NCBI GenBank assembly: GCA_938036845.1
Contig: CALHWA010000038.1
Coordinates: 1-17,804 of the forward strand
Length of the DNA stretch: 17,804 bases
Reading direction: 5' to 3'
From: an uncultured Candidatus Saccharibacteria bacterium
GTDB lineage: Bacteria > Patescibacteriota > Saccharimonadia > Saccharimonadales > Saccharimonadaceae
The position numbers and the translations under genes were made by a program. Positions 1 through 6,632 of the stretch are shown one piece after another (the first letter of the stretch is position 1; every line of letters starts with the position of its first letter). Below the pieces are notes generated by a model that was not told where the DNA came from, ran no database searches, and worked only from the letters and a program-made list of their open reading frames with translations.

Positions 1-1
1 C

Positions 2-919
2 TACAGTAAGTGGGATAGGTCTATCTCTCGATCCCTTTGGGTTGAGGGTGTCACACGAGAGGAGGTGTCTCAGCCATGGGAGTGCCCTGGGATCTACCAT
101 TGGGTTTGGAATGAAAGCGAGCAAAGTCAACATGCGTACCAAGAGCGAGCTCTACTGACATTCTTTGCTCGTTGCGGCATCGTGGTAGGGTCAGTTGCTA
201 TCAGTAGCTGCTTTGCATCGTACGCTTGGTCATTATGGTGGCTACTATTGGCTATTCCCTCCACACTCCTGACTGGCATTACTGGCATCGTCCTAGTGGG
301 TGGATGGCAAGAACGTAAGCAGCTGTACCGGCGTTTCCGCTCTGGTGAGTTGAATGCAGTGGAGTTTGATTACAGTGTCATCCGCTATATACGCTTGCTG
401 CTTCAATCTGGCCTCTCTCAGAGTGTCCGTAAGAGGCTGGAGGCTGGTGCTGGTGGAGGGTCTGTTGACAGTATCAACACCAACGTAGTTAGTATCAGTC
501 AAGAGTCCGTCGCTCGGGTTGTTCGTCGCAACCCAGAACTGATCGAGTTCATCAGCAAAGAGTACGGCGCCAAGCTCCCCTCGCCTGATGAGTATCGACG
601 TCGTGCCTTCGATGTCCTGTATGGCTACATACAGGACGAGATCAACCGCCTCGAGGCCGATCGCGTTGCTGCTGAAGAGCAACGGCGCATCGAAGCCGAG
701 CGCGAGGCTACTGAAGCGTCGCTTCGTCGCTCACGTGAGGAGCGTGAAGCCCTGGTAGCTGCTGAGGCTGACCGCGCTTCACGGGTGTCGTCCCTCCCCT
801 TCATCCTTGGTGAGTCCGAGGATGAGGTCATCGCCTGGGGATCGCTGTCTCAAGCGATGCTGAAGGCAGATAGTGACTCGACTTGTGCTACCGATCGCAA
901 GGAACCAAAAAAGGCTTGA
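2..919 (+). CDS. Membrane protein with C-terminal coiled coil, unknown function, probably 5'-partial
   Basis: I do not recognise this protein. A GTG at 65 could start it, but the GGAG before it touches the GTG with no spacing. The frame stays open to the window edge with no better start, so the gene probably begins upstream of the window. Numbered from the GTG, residues about 30-81 form two adjacent hydrophobic segments (likely two membrane helices or a hairpin). A soluble part follows. Residues about 185-240 are rich in E, R and A with heptad-like spacing (EEQRRIEAEREATEASLRR), a likely coiled coil. The tail is acidic and polar and ends in KKA. The stop TGA lies inside a hairpin at 912-931. 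The next gene, gltX, is convergent. The shape suggests a membrane-anchored scaffold, but no function can be assigned. Confidence 0.7.
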   Translation, partial: YSKWDRSISRSLWVEGVTREEVSQPWECPGIYHWVWNESEQSQHAYQERALLTFFARCGIVVGSVAISSCFASYAWSLWWLLLAIPSTLLTGITGIVLVGGWQERKQLYRRFRSGELNAVEFDYSVIRYIRLLLQSGLSQSVRKRLEAGAGGGSVDSINTNVVSISQESVARVVRRNPELIEFISKEYGAKLPSPDEYRRRAFDVLYGYIQDEINRLEADRVAAEEQRRIEAEREATEASLRRSREEREALVAAEADRASRVSSLPFILGESEDEVIAWGSLSQAMLKADSDSTCATDRKEPKKA

Positions 920-931
920 TCTCTCAAGCCT
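907..931 (-). terminator. Intrinsic terminator reading leftward
   Basis: AGGCTTGA (912-919) pairs perfectly with TCAAGCCT (924-931) around a 4-nt loop. On the minus strand the stem is followed by six U (A-run 907-912). It could be a backup terminator for gltX or end a short minus-strand RNA. It overlaps the stop codon of the plus-strand gene. Confidence 0.6.
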
Positions 932-976
932 CACACCGGCCTATGGAATAGCATAGGCATGGTCCTTCTATCCACC

Positions 977-1018
977 GGGCTGCCCGCTTGAGTACCATTG
1001 TGTATTCGCGGGCAGCCC
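977..1018. other. Strong hairpin in convergent intergenic gap
   Basis: GGGCTGCCCGC (977-987) and GCGGGCAGCCC (1008-1018) are a perfect 11-bp inverted repeat around a 20-nt loop. The loop itself can pair partly. On the plus strand a T6 run follows, but only 11 nt after the stem, so it is not a textbook terminator. A second hairpin lies just upstream (GCCTATG 939-945 with CATAGGC 952-958). Confidence 0.55.
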
Positions 1019-1061
1019 CCTACCCCTGTTTTTTGCTTATGACGCAATTATTTGTTCAAGT

Positions 1062-1088
1062 AAAACCGGCTGGGAGAGCCGGTTTTTT
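1062..1088. terminator. Bidirectional intrinsic terminator between convergent genes
   Basis: AAAACCGGCT (1062-1071) pairs with AGCCGGTTTT (1077-1086) around GGGAG. It is followed by T's on the plus strand and preceded by A's that become U's on the minus strand. It lies 18 nt past the gltX stop and can serve both gltX and the plus-strand gene ending at 919. Confidence 0.8.
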
Positions 1089-1105
1089 GTGCGATGCGGA
1101 GCGCG

Positions 1106-2575
1106 TTATCGCCCAAGATACTGCTCAATCCGCGCCAGCGTCCGCTCTTTGCCAAGCAGCGCCAGCGTGTCATTCAGCTGGGGGCTAAAGGGTGCCCAGG
1201 TGTTGGCGATGCGGATGAGGCTAAAGAGCACGCCCGGCTTATGGCCAGTGGTCTCGAGGAGCTGGTTGAGAGTGTCTTGGATAGCGCTTGGCGTCCATGT
1301 GTGCTGCTGAGCCAGAGCGGCGTGGGCTGTAGCAAGGAGCTCTCGACGCTGCTCGTCCGTCAGTTTGCGCAGAGGCTTATTGGTGGTAATGAGCTCTTCG
1401 TTGATGGTGGGATCTTCGAAGAAGTAGCGGCTCAGCATTGGCAGCTCGGCCAAGGTCTTGAGGCGGTCTTGCACCAGAGCAAGCACTTGTTTTTTGTACG
1501 ATTCGTCGGTGCTAGCGGCACTGGCTGGCCAGTAGTGCTCAACCCGCCCGTAGAGGTCATCAAGCGATAAGCGGCGGATCCATTGGCCGTTCATCCAGAG
1601 GAGGCGCTTTTCGTCGAAGCGGGCACCACTGCGCTGGACACGCTCGAGGCGGAATTTCTCGATCAGTTCCTCCTTGCTAAAGATCTCTTGCTCGGTGCCA
1701 TCATTCCAGCCCAGCGAGGCGAGGAAGTTGAGCATTGCCTCGGGCAAGATACCATCGGTGCGGTAGTCGGTGACGCTCTTAGCACCATCGCGCTTGCCGA
1801 GCTTTTTCTTGCCATCGGGTGCCATGATGTGTGGCAGGCAGGCTAGTACTGGTGGCTCAAGCTCTAGCGCATCGTATAGGCTGAGGTAGCGTGGAATGCT
1901 GGAGATATATTCCAGCCCGCGGATGACGTGGGTAATACCCATCTCGGCATCGTCGACGATGTGAGCGAAGTTGTATGTTGGGTAGCCATCGGCCTTGATG
2001 AGGATGAAGTCATCGAGCGCTTCTGGCCCAGCAGAGAGCTCACCCATCACGGGGTCGTGCCAGGTGTAGCGCTGGGGCTCGGCTACCTTAAAGCGCAATG
2101 GCTGAGTGCCATCCCACTCTGGTGGATTGGTTGGGCGATAGTCGCGGTATAAAAAGGCCTTTTTGGCAGCCCGAGCTTCCTCGCGAAAACCTTGGACTTC
2201 CTCTGGGGTATAGGGATCGGCATAGGCGAGCCCTTTGTCGATGAGCTTTTGTGCCCAGCGGTGGTAGATGGCAAGGCGCTCCGACTGATGGTACGGCCCA
2301 GCCTCACCGCCAACGCGTGGGCCTTCGTCCCAGTCTAGCCCAAGCCAGTCGAGTGTATCGAGAATCAGATCCTCTGCCCCAGGCACAAAGCGAGCGCGGT
2401 CGGTGTCCTCAATGCGCAAGACGAACTTCCCTCCCTGCTGGCGTGTGAGCAGCCACGGAAAGAGCGCTGCGCGCACATTACCCACATGGATGTACCCTGT
2501 GGGGCTTGGTGCAAAGCGGGTGCGAATGGTAGTGGCATGCGAAGATGGTGTATCAGATGGTGTGTCGTTACTCAT
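1106..2575 (-). CDS. gltX: Glutamyl-tRNA synthetase
   Basis: A cytoplasmic class I aminoacyl-tRNA synthetase that charges tRNA with glutamate, 489 aa, the usual length. The Rossmann domain carries the HIGH-type signature PSPTGYIHVG (residues 23-32). RIEDTDRAR follows (53-61). The KMSKS-type loop is KLGKR (257-261). A C-terminal helical anticodon-binding region runs from about 330 to the end. The Cys residues of the zinc insert seen in some GluRS are absent from the 117-150 region. The ATG at 2575 is chosen because the HIGH region follows directly. A longer open frame upstream overlaps the neighbouring gene and gives unconvincing low-complexity protein. There is no Shine-Dalgarno; an extended -10 box ends 7 nt before the ATG. 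In CPR bacteria GluRS is often non-discriminating and paired with GatCAB, but this cannot be judged here. Confidence 0.97.
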   Translation of the reverse strand: MSNDTPSDTPSSHATTIRTRFAPSPTGYIHVGNVRAALFPWLLTRQQGGKFVLRIEDTDRARFVPGAEDLILDTLDWLGLDWDEGPRVGGEAGPYHQSERLAIYHRWAQKLIDKGLAYADPYTPEEVQGFREEARAAKKAFLYRDYRPTNPPEWDGTQPLRFKVAEPQRYTWHDPVMGELSAGPEALDDFILIKADGYPTYNFAHIVDDAEMGITHVIRGLEYISSIPRYLSLYDALELEPPVLACLPHIMAPDGKKKLGKRDGAKSVTDYRTDGILPEAMLNFLASLGWNDGTEQEIFSKEELIEKFRLERVQRSGARFDEKRLLWMNGQWIRRLSLDDLYGRVEHYWPASAASTDESYKKQVLALVQDRLKTLAELPMLSRYFFEDPTINEELITTNKPLRKLTDEQRRELLATAHAALAQQHTWTPSAIQDTLNQLLETTGHKPGVLFSLIRIANTWAPFSPQLNDTLALLGKERTLARIEQYLGR

Positions 2576-2582
2576 ATGGATA

Positions 2583-2591
2583 AGTATAGCA
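2583..2591 (-). promoter_or_regulatory. Extended -10 promoter for leaderless gltX mRNA
   Basis: On the minus strand TGCTATACT (2591-2583) is a TGn-extended -10 box. Seven bases separate it from the gltX ATG (2575), so transcription would start at or next to the start codon. It lies between the two genes, just after the upstream stop at 2601, giving gltX its own promoter. Confidence 0.6.
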
Positions 2592-2600
2592 GATGAACTG

Positions 2601-4085
2601 CTACATACTCGCTGCAATCCGCTCCACCTGCTCGCTCGACAGGGGTGCGTTGCCCTTGATGGTGTAGAGGATGCCGCCATTGACCCACGCGGCGGCATTG
2701 TGGGTGCTATAGATAGTGAGGCCACGGCTGGTGGTAGTAGCGAAGTTGCGGCCAAAGCTGGGCAAAACGTAGTTGGCCAGGACAGCACTAGAGTCCCAAT
2801 CTGACCGGCTCTGCGTGAGAGTAAAGGTGCCTGGGCCAGCGTTGGCGGCGAACTTCATTAAGACACTCCCCTGCTGCTGCGATATACCGCCCGCCAAGCT
2901 ATAGCCACTCGGCTGATACGACGGGAACGATGCATTAATGCCAGCCTGAGCAGCGGCCATGCGTGTGGCAATGGCAGGCATGTTGTGGTACGTTAGGTAG
3001 CCGCCAAAGGCAAGTAGTGCCACCATTGCCCCAGCAACGCTGAGATGCCGACCCCAGTGGCGCGCCGCTGGCTGCCGAGCCGGTGGTGGTGCGACGCTGG
3101 TGGTAGGTTCGTTGGTGCGGCGGTTACCAGTGAAGAGCTTGCGATGTTTGGATCTGGGCGCGGCTGCCGGCCTATTACTCTGCTCGGTAAGAACGCTGCG
3201 TGGCAGTGTGCCAACGGGGATATTCTCCGTAGTGGTGAGCTCTGGCTCAGCTGGTGGCCACCACACCTCACCCTGGGGCATTCCAGAAGGCTGCGCCACT
3301 AGTGGTTGGGCAGCAAGTTCGGCGAGGTTGAGCGTGGGCAGGCCGATCGGCATGGCTGGCTGCGTGGTTTGGGTTTGCGTCTGCTCGGCTTGCTCGGTGG
3401 CAAGCACACGTGCCAGTTGTGATGGTGGCGGCGTGTTATGACGCTTAGCGGCGCTGGGTGGTTCTACCTCTGATGGTACAAAGACAAAATCCATGCTGCG
3501 TGGTACACCAGGCTGGGTGGGCGTATGCTGAGCGGTGCGGTGTGTTTGCACATGCGGCGATGCAGCGGCTGCTGGCTGAGCTGAGAGTGGCGAGATCGTC
3601 ACTGGCTGCCGCTTCTGTAGCTGGCGCGGCGTGCTGGGCCGAGACGACACAATAGGCTGCACCGCCACTGGCCGGTGATGCTTGGTGATGTGCGCAGTTG
3701 GTGCTGTGGAGTGATGCGTCGCCACTGTTTTTTGCGGTGTGACTGGCTGGTGCGTGGGGTGCGGCGGAGTGGTTTGAGCGACTCCAGTAGCTACCCGTGG
3801 CTGGTTCTTTACGGGTGATTGCGGTGTCGCTGTACCCGCCTGAGCTGTCTGTACCGCCTTGGTTGCCGGGATGATTTCTGAGATATGCTTCTGAGCCGCC
3901 TTGACCGCCGTAGAGCGAGCGCGCGGGGTATGAATGATCTTTAGCTCCGGCCCGTATAGTACAGGCTGCCGCTCTGATTTGCTCGTGCGATGCTGCTTTG
4001 GCCTCTGTATATCTAAACCAACGGTTGCTTGCTCAGCTGCCCGCTTAGATACGTGTCCACCATGTGTGGCCGTCGTATGACGCAT
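2601..4085 (-). CDS. Single-pass membrane protein with disordered N-terminus and DUF4367-like outer domain
   Basis: 494 aa. Residues 1 to about 345 are low-complexity, rich in P, T, A, Q and H, with basic patches; they are predicted cytoplasmic and disordered. A hydrophobic helix follows at about 350-368 (VAGAMVALLAFGGYLTY). The last about 110 residues form a compact domain with the pattern FTLTQSRSDWDSSAVLANY...LTIYST...AAWVNGGILYTIKG...LSSEQVERIAASM. This matches my memory of DUF4367, a family of exported or membrane-attached domains of uncertain function. The ATG at 4085 is chosen because AAGGGGG lies 10 nt upstream and a -10 box lies further up. The open frame continues to 5585, but that part is antisense to the PEGA gene. 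gltX follows after 25 nt and the PEGA gene is divergent. The function is unknown; an envelope sensor or anchor is a guess. Confidence 0.85.
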   Translation of the reverse strand: MRHTTATHGGHVSKRAAEQATVGLDIQRPKQHRTSKSERQPVLYGPELKIIHTPRARSTAVKAAQKHISEIIPATKAVQTAQAGTATPQSPVKNQPRVATGVAQTTPPHPTHQPVTPQKTVATHHSTAPTAHITKHHRPVAVQPIVSSRPSTPRQLQKRQPVTISPLSAQPAAAASPHVQTHRTAQHTPTQPGVPRSMDFVFVPSEVEPPSAAKRHNTPPPSQLARVLATEQAEQTQTQTTQPAMPIGLPTLNLAELAAQPLVAQPSGMPQGEVWWPPAEPELTTTENIPVGTLPRSVLTEQSNRPAAAPRSKHRKLFTGNRRTNEPTTSVAPPPARQPAARHWGRHLSVAGAMVALLAFGGYLTYHNMPAIATRMAAAQAGINASFPSYQPSGYSLAGGISQQQGSVLMKFAANAGPGTFTLTQSRSDWDSSAVLANYVLPSFGRNFATTTSRGLTIYSTHNAAAWVNGGILYTIKGNAPLSSEQVERIAASM

Positions 4086-4119
4086 AGTAATATATCCCCC
4101 TTGTTCCCTCTTTGATCGT

Positions 4120-4149
4120 ATAATACTCCAAGCATAAGGGATTTTGCAA
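4120..4149 (-). promoter_or_regulatory. Promoter of the DUF4367-like gene
   Basis: On the minus strand TTGCAA (4149-4144) lies 18 bp before TATTAT (4125-4120), giving a leader of about 28 nt with a G-rich Shine-Dalgarno. The same bases read TATAAT on the plus strand (4119-4124), so the element could also fire toward the PEGA gene. Confidence 0.45.
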
Positions 4150-4253
4150 GAGGTGAGGGCTGTTTTGTATAAAATCCTCGAGACAAAATAAAATACATGA
4201 GCCTGTTGCAAGGTTGAACTAGATAGGCAACGCATCCTACTTCCCTCCAGCCA

Positions 4254-4262
4254 TGGTATAAT
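4254..4262 (+). promoter_or_regulatory. Extended -10 promoter for leaderless PEGA-gene mRNA
   Basis: TGGTATAAT (4254-4262) is a perfect -10 with the TGn extension. Only six bases separate it from the ATG at 4269, so the mRNA would begin at about the A of the ATG. No Shine-Dalgarno is present in that gap. Confidence 0.65.
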
Positions 4263-4268
4263 GTTGTC

Positions 4269-5738
4269 ATGGATACGCAACAACGAAAGCGACGCCAACG
4301 CGTCCATCTGACATTGATCTATAGCATGATGGTGCTGACCGTTCTCTTCACTGTCGTGATTTTTGCTTATGCAATACAGGGGTACCGGCTCAATTGGTCG
4401 AGTGGCAAGGTTGTGCAGGGTGGCCTGGTGCAGTTTGACACTCACCCTGATGGTGCCCAAGTGACAGTAGACCAAACCCGCCTCAGCAACGAGACGCCTA
4501 GCAAACTTACCCTCTCGGCTGGTCAACGTAATATCACTATCCAGCGTGAAGGTTACCATGATTGGCACAAGACGGTGGATGTGAAGCCTGGCAGTGTGCT
4601 GTGGCTCGACTATGCCCGGCTCATCTCCAGTAACCCAAGCCATAAGAATGTCGCGACCGCTAGCGGTGCATCGAGTGCCATTGCTTCGGGTAATAATCGC
4701 TATCTCGCCTTCACTCCTGCTGCGCACAAGCCCACCGTTACTCTGGCCGATCTCAGTGGCGACAACCCACAGACGACGAATATCACACTCGACAGCGCGC
4801 ACTACACTGCGCCAGACAGTGCTGAGCACCAAGCCTTCACCCTCGACTCGTGGGACAAGGACAACCGCTATGTGACGATCAAGCACACCTACAATGGTGA
4901 TAAAACTGAGTGGCTCGTTCTCGACACCCAGGGTAGCCACAAGCTCGAGAATGTTACGCGGCAGCTTGGCGTAAATGTTACTGCTGCTAAATTCTCGCAG
5001 GGTGACAGCCGTAAGCTCTTTGTCCTCACCGGCGAGGGCGACCTGCGCCAAGCAAGCCTCGGCGATATGACTATCACAGGCCCGCTCGTTAGTAATGTGG
5101 CTGAGTTTGCACTCTACAGCGATAGCACCGTTACGTACACAACCAAGCTCGACCACACCAGCAAGCAGCGCACCGCTGGCTACCTCACTATTGGCACCAC
5201 CAAGCCTCGTACCGTCCGTAGCTATGCCGATGATGGTGTGGCGCCACTCCACTTCCGTATCGAGAAATATTACGACAAAGTATACTATGTGATCGCCTAT
5301 GGTGAGACGGCTGAGATTCTTAGTAGTACCTCGCATGCCGCGAGTGATTCGCGTACGGCAAGCAGCCTCAAGTCTGTCGCCAGCCTCAGCATGCCAGGCG
5401 GTATTAGCCATGTCGATTTCTCGCGTGGTGGACACCGCTTCGTCTGTGTATATAACGATGCGAGCCTCATGACATACGACCTCGAGCTTCTCAAATCTTC
5501 CACCATCAAGCTCCCCCAGCCACTGACGCGCGACATCAACTGGATTGATGGCTACCACTTCACCTTCACGCACGGTGGTGTGCACCTCTACGACTTTGAT
5601 GGTGCCAACCAGCAGCGCGTCACTACCTCGGCGCTCGATCTCCCTGTTGTCCTCTCACAAAACCAGCGCTACCTCTATAGCTTCGTCAAGACGAAGGATG
5701 GTGTGGCACTACGCCAAACGAAGATCGTCAATGACTAG
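4269..5738 (+). CDS. PEGA-domain membrane protein with beta-propeller-like outer region
   Basis: 489 aa. A basic N-terminus (RKRRQRVH, residues 6-13) precedes a membrane helix at about 14-37, giving a cytoplasmic N-terminus and outer C-terminus. Residues about 50-115 fit a PEGA domain: VQFDTHPDGAQVTVD, then TPSKLTLSAGQRNITIQREGY, typical of these surface beta modules. From about 145 to the end there are repeated beta-rich stretches, each with a hydrophobic strand and a D/N turn (NNRYLAF, DNRYVTIKH, GGHRFVCVYND, QNQRYLYSF), which suggests a propeller-like fold. No catalytic motif is seen. The start at 4269 fits the membrane helix and the adjacent -10 box. The gene is divergent from the DUF4367-like gene; both encode single-pass proteins with outer domains, so a shared envelope role is plausible but unproven. 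Confidence 0.88.
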   Translation: MDTQQRKRRQRVHLTLIYSMMVLTVLFTVVIFAYAIQGYRLNWSSGKVVQGGLVQFDTHPDGAQVTVDQTRLSNETPSKLTLSAGQRNITIQREGYHDWHKTVDVKPGSVLWLDYARLISSNPSHKNVATASGASSAIASGNNRYLAFTPAAHKPTVTLADLSGDNPQTTNITLDSAHYTAPDSAEHQAFTLDSWDKDNRYVTIKHTYNGDKTEWLVLDTQGSHKLENVTRQLGVNVTAAKFSQGDSRKLFVLTGEGDLRQASLGDMTITGPLVSNVAEFALYSDSTVTYTTKLDHTSKQRTAGYLTIGTTKPRTVRSYADDGVAPLHFRIEKYYDKVYYVIAYGETAEILSSTSHAASDSRTASSLKSVASLSMPGGISHVDFSRGGHRFVCVYNDASLMTYDLELLKSSTIKLPQPLTRDINWIDGYHFTFTHGGVHLYDFDGANQQRVTTSALDLPVVLSQNQRYLYSFVKTKDGVALRQTKIVND

Positions 5739-5816
5739 TCATCATCAGGATCGTGCAGCTACCCCTGCGACACTGTGATGAACGTTAAGCACATAATTCG
5801 CTTGTTCATATATCTA

Positions 5817-5822
5817 TATAAT
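5817..5822 (+). promoter_or_regulatory. -10 box before candidate structured RNA
   Basis: TATAAT at 5817-5822 places a start at about 5829-5831, exactly where the 12-bp closing stem of the candidate RNA begins. No good -35 is visible at the expected distance. Confidence 0.35.
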
Positions 5823-5828
5823 CCAAGA

Positions 5829-5952
5829 ACATAGCCCACCAACCATGCTCAAACTGAACCCGGATTAATTACTCAATCCGAGAGTGCAATAGAATGACAC
5901 TGCAATCAGATTGAGGCACGAGTTTAGTGAGCTATGTTTGGTGGGCTATTTA
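5829..5952 (+). ncRNA. Candidate structured small RNA, unknown class
   Basis: Both ends pair: ATAGCCCACCAA (5831-5842) with TTGGTGGGCTAT (5938-5949), 12 bp perfect. The rod continues through CAT/ATG (5844-5846/5934-5936), GCTCA/TGAGC (5847-5851/5928-5932) and AACT/AGTT (5852-5855/5921-5924) with small bulges. Inside are CGGATT/AATCCG (5861-5866/5875-5880) and a weak AGTG/CACT stem (5883-5886/5898-5901). This gives about 24 closing pairs and two inner hairpins in about 120 nt. It lacks the conserved motifs I know for SRP RNA, RNase P RNA or tmRNA. No U-run follows on either strand, so the strand is set only by the -10 box at 5817. It could instead be a DNA inverted repeat such as a small mobile-element relic, though no target duplication is visible. 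Confidence 0.35.
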
Positions 5953-5959
5953 TGAGCCC

Positions 5960-6235
5960 CTAGTGGTGATTGCGTCTTGCAAAGGCGTGGAATGATCCAA
6001 CGGCGGCAGTGATACACCCCAAAAAGAGTGCCATACCAAAGGCCGATACCGGATCCTCAATAGACCGAGAGCTGAAGAAATGTACAGCGATCAGTGCTGC
6101 AACTGCAGCAACAAAATTCGCTACACCGTACCACTTCAGCGTACTTGTCCTATCATTGTCCGCGAGATGCGAGTATACACCGAGTAGAATGAAATCTATG
6201 ATGTATCCAGCACCCATTGCAATGAGTGACCCCAT
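5960..6235 (-). CDS. Small three-helix membrane protein, unknown function
   Basis: 91 aa. Three hydrophobic stretches at about 3-20, 36-54 and 64-81 suggest three membrane helices. The loops hold charged residues (HLADNDRTST, SSRSIEDP) and the tail is basic (ARRNHH). I do not recognise the family. The ATG at 6235 is chosen because a near-complete Shine-Dalgarno, AGGAGGTGA, lies 5 nt upstream. A longer frame reaches 6328 but would start inside the promoter. The leader of about 75 nt carries a hairpin and can pair over the Shine-Dalgarno. It is flanked by the candidate RNA at 5829-5952 and, upstream, a gene-free stretch before the sortase. Confidence 0.75.
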   Translation of the reverse strand: MGSLIAMGAGYIIDFILLGVYSHLADNDRTSTLKWYGVANFVAAVAALIAVHFFSSRSIEDPVSAFGMALFLGCITAAVGSFHAFARRNHH

Positions 6236-6239
6236 CCTT

Positions 6240-6292
6240 CTCACCTCCTCTCTAAGAAAGTGAGCCCAAAGCCAGGAGCGACTCTTCGCTCC
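6240..6292 (-). promoter_or_regulatory. Structured leader that can mask the Shine-Dalgarno
   Basis: In the 5' leader of the small membrane protein, GGAGCGA and TCGCTCC (6275-6281, 6286-6292) form a 7-bp hairpin with a 4-nt loop. Closer to the start, CTCAC (6264-6260) can pair with GTGAG (6244-6240), which includes the end of the Shine-Dalgarno AGGAGGTGA (6249-6241). This may modulate translation; it is inference from pairing only. Confidence 0.35.
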
Positions 6293-6317
6293 AAGACAGA
6301 CTTTGAGCAAAAAGTTG

Positions 6318-6346
6318 ATATATATCAATATATGAGTACGCCGTCA
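6318..6346 (-). promoter_or_regulatory. Promoter of the small membrane protein (shared-spacer class)
   Basis: On the minus strand TTGACG (6346-6341), a 17-bp spacer ending in ATATATTGA, then TATATA (6323-6318), with TGn extension. The spacer end and -10 match the promoters at 12745-12773 and, more loosely, 8285-8313. Confidence 0.65.
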
Positions 6347-6347
6347 A

Positions 6348-6614
6348 GTGTCGAGGAAAGCTCCAAGAAGCAATAGTCGCAAGATGCACGAGATATTCAT
6401 CAAAATAACAGAGGTCGCTAGCAGAACTACTAGTCAGTAATCGTTGTTATTTCTACATACTTTTCTCGTTGCTAAGCGGCGAAATAAGTTTGGCAATGCA
6501 CTCTCATATTCGCATATCTCTTTGCGATAGCATACTTTCTCGTCCTTATAGACTACTGCACCAACTATTAGAGTAACCAGTGAGAAATATCGCACCTCAA
6601 GCGTAGATACCACA
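6348..6614. other. Intergenic stretch without a supported gene
   Basis: AT-rich spacer between the small membrane protein's promoter and the sortase 3' end. Stops occur in all frames. I see no RNA gene, no clear promoter and no repeat of note. Confidence 0.6.
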
Positions 6615-6631
6615 CTGGCTTATAAAGCCAG
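6615..6631. terminator. Hairpin directly after the sortase stop (weak terminator)
   Basis: CTGGCTT (6615-6621) pairs with AAGCCAG (6625-6631) around a 3-nt loop, starting right after the sortase TAA. No U-run follows on the minus strand, so it is at best a weak terminator or a 3'-end stabiliser. Confidence 0.35.
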
Positions 6632-6632
6632 C

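Noticed and set aside
4086..5585. Long minus-strand frame continuing the DUF4367-like gene upstream
   Set aside because: It is antisense to the PEGA gene, crosses the divergent promoter region and lacks protein-like features; the ATG at 4085 has a ribosome site.
6404..6417. AATAACAGAGGTCG also found near 11168
   Set aside because: A single 14-base match in a window this size is expected about by chance and the flanks differ.
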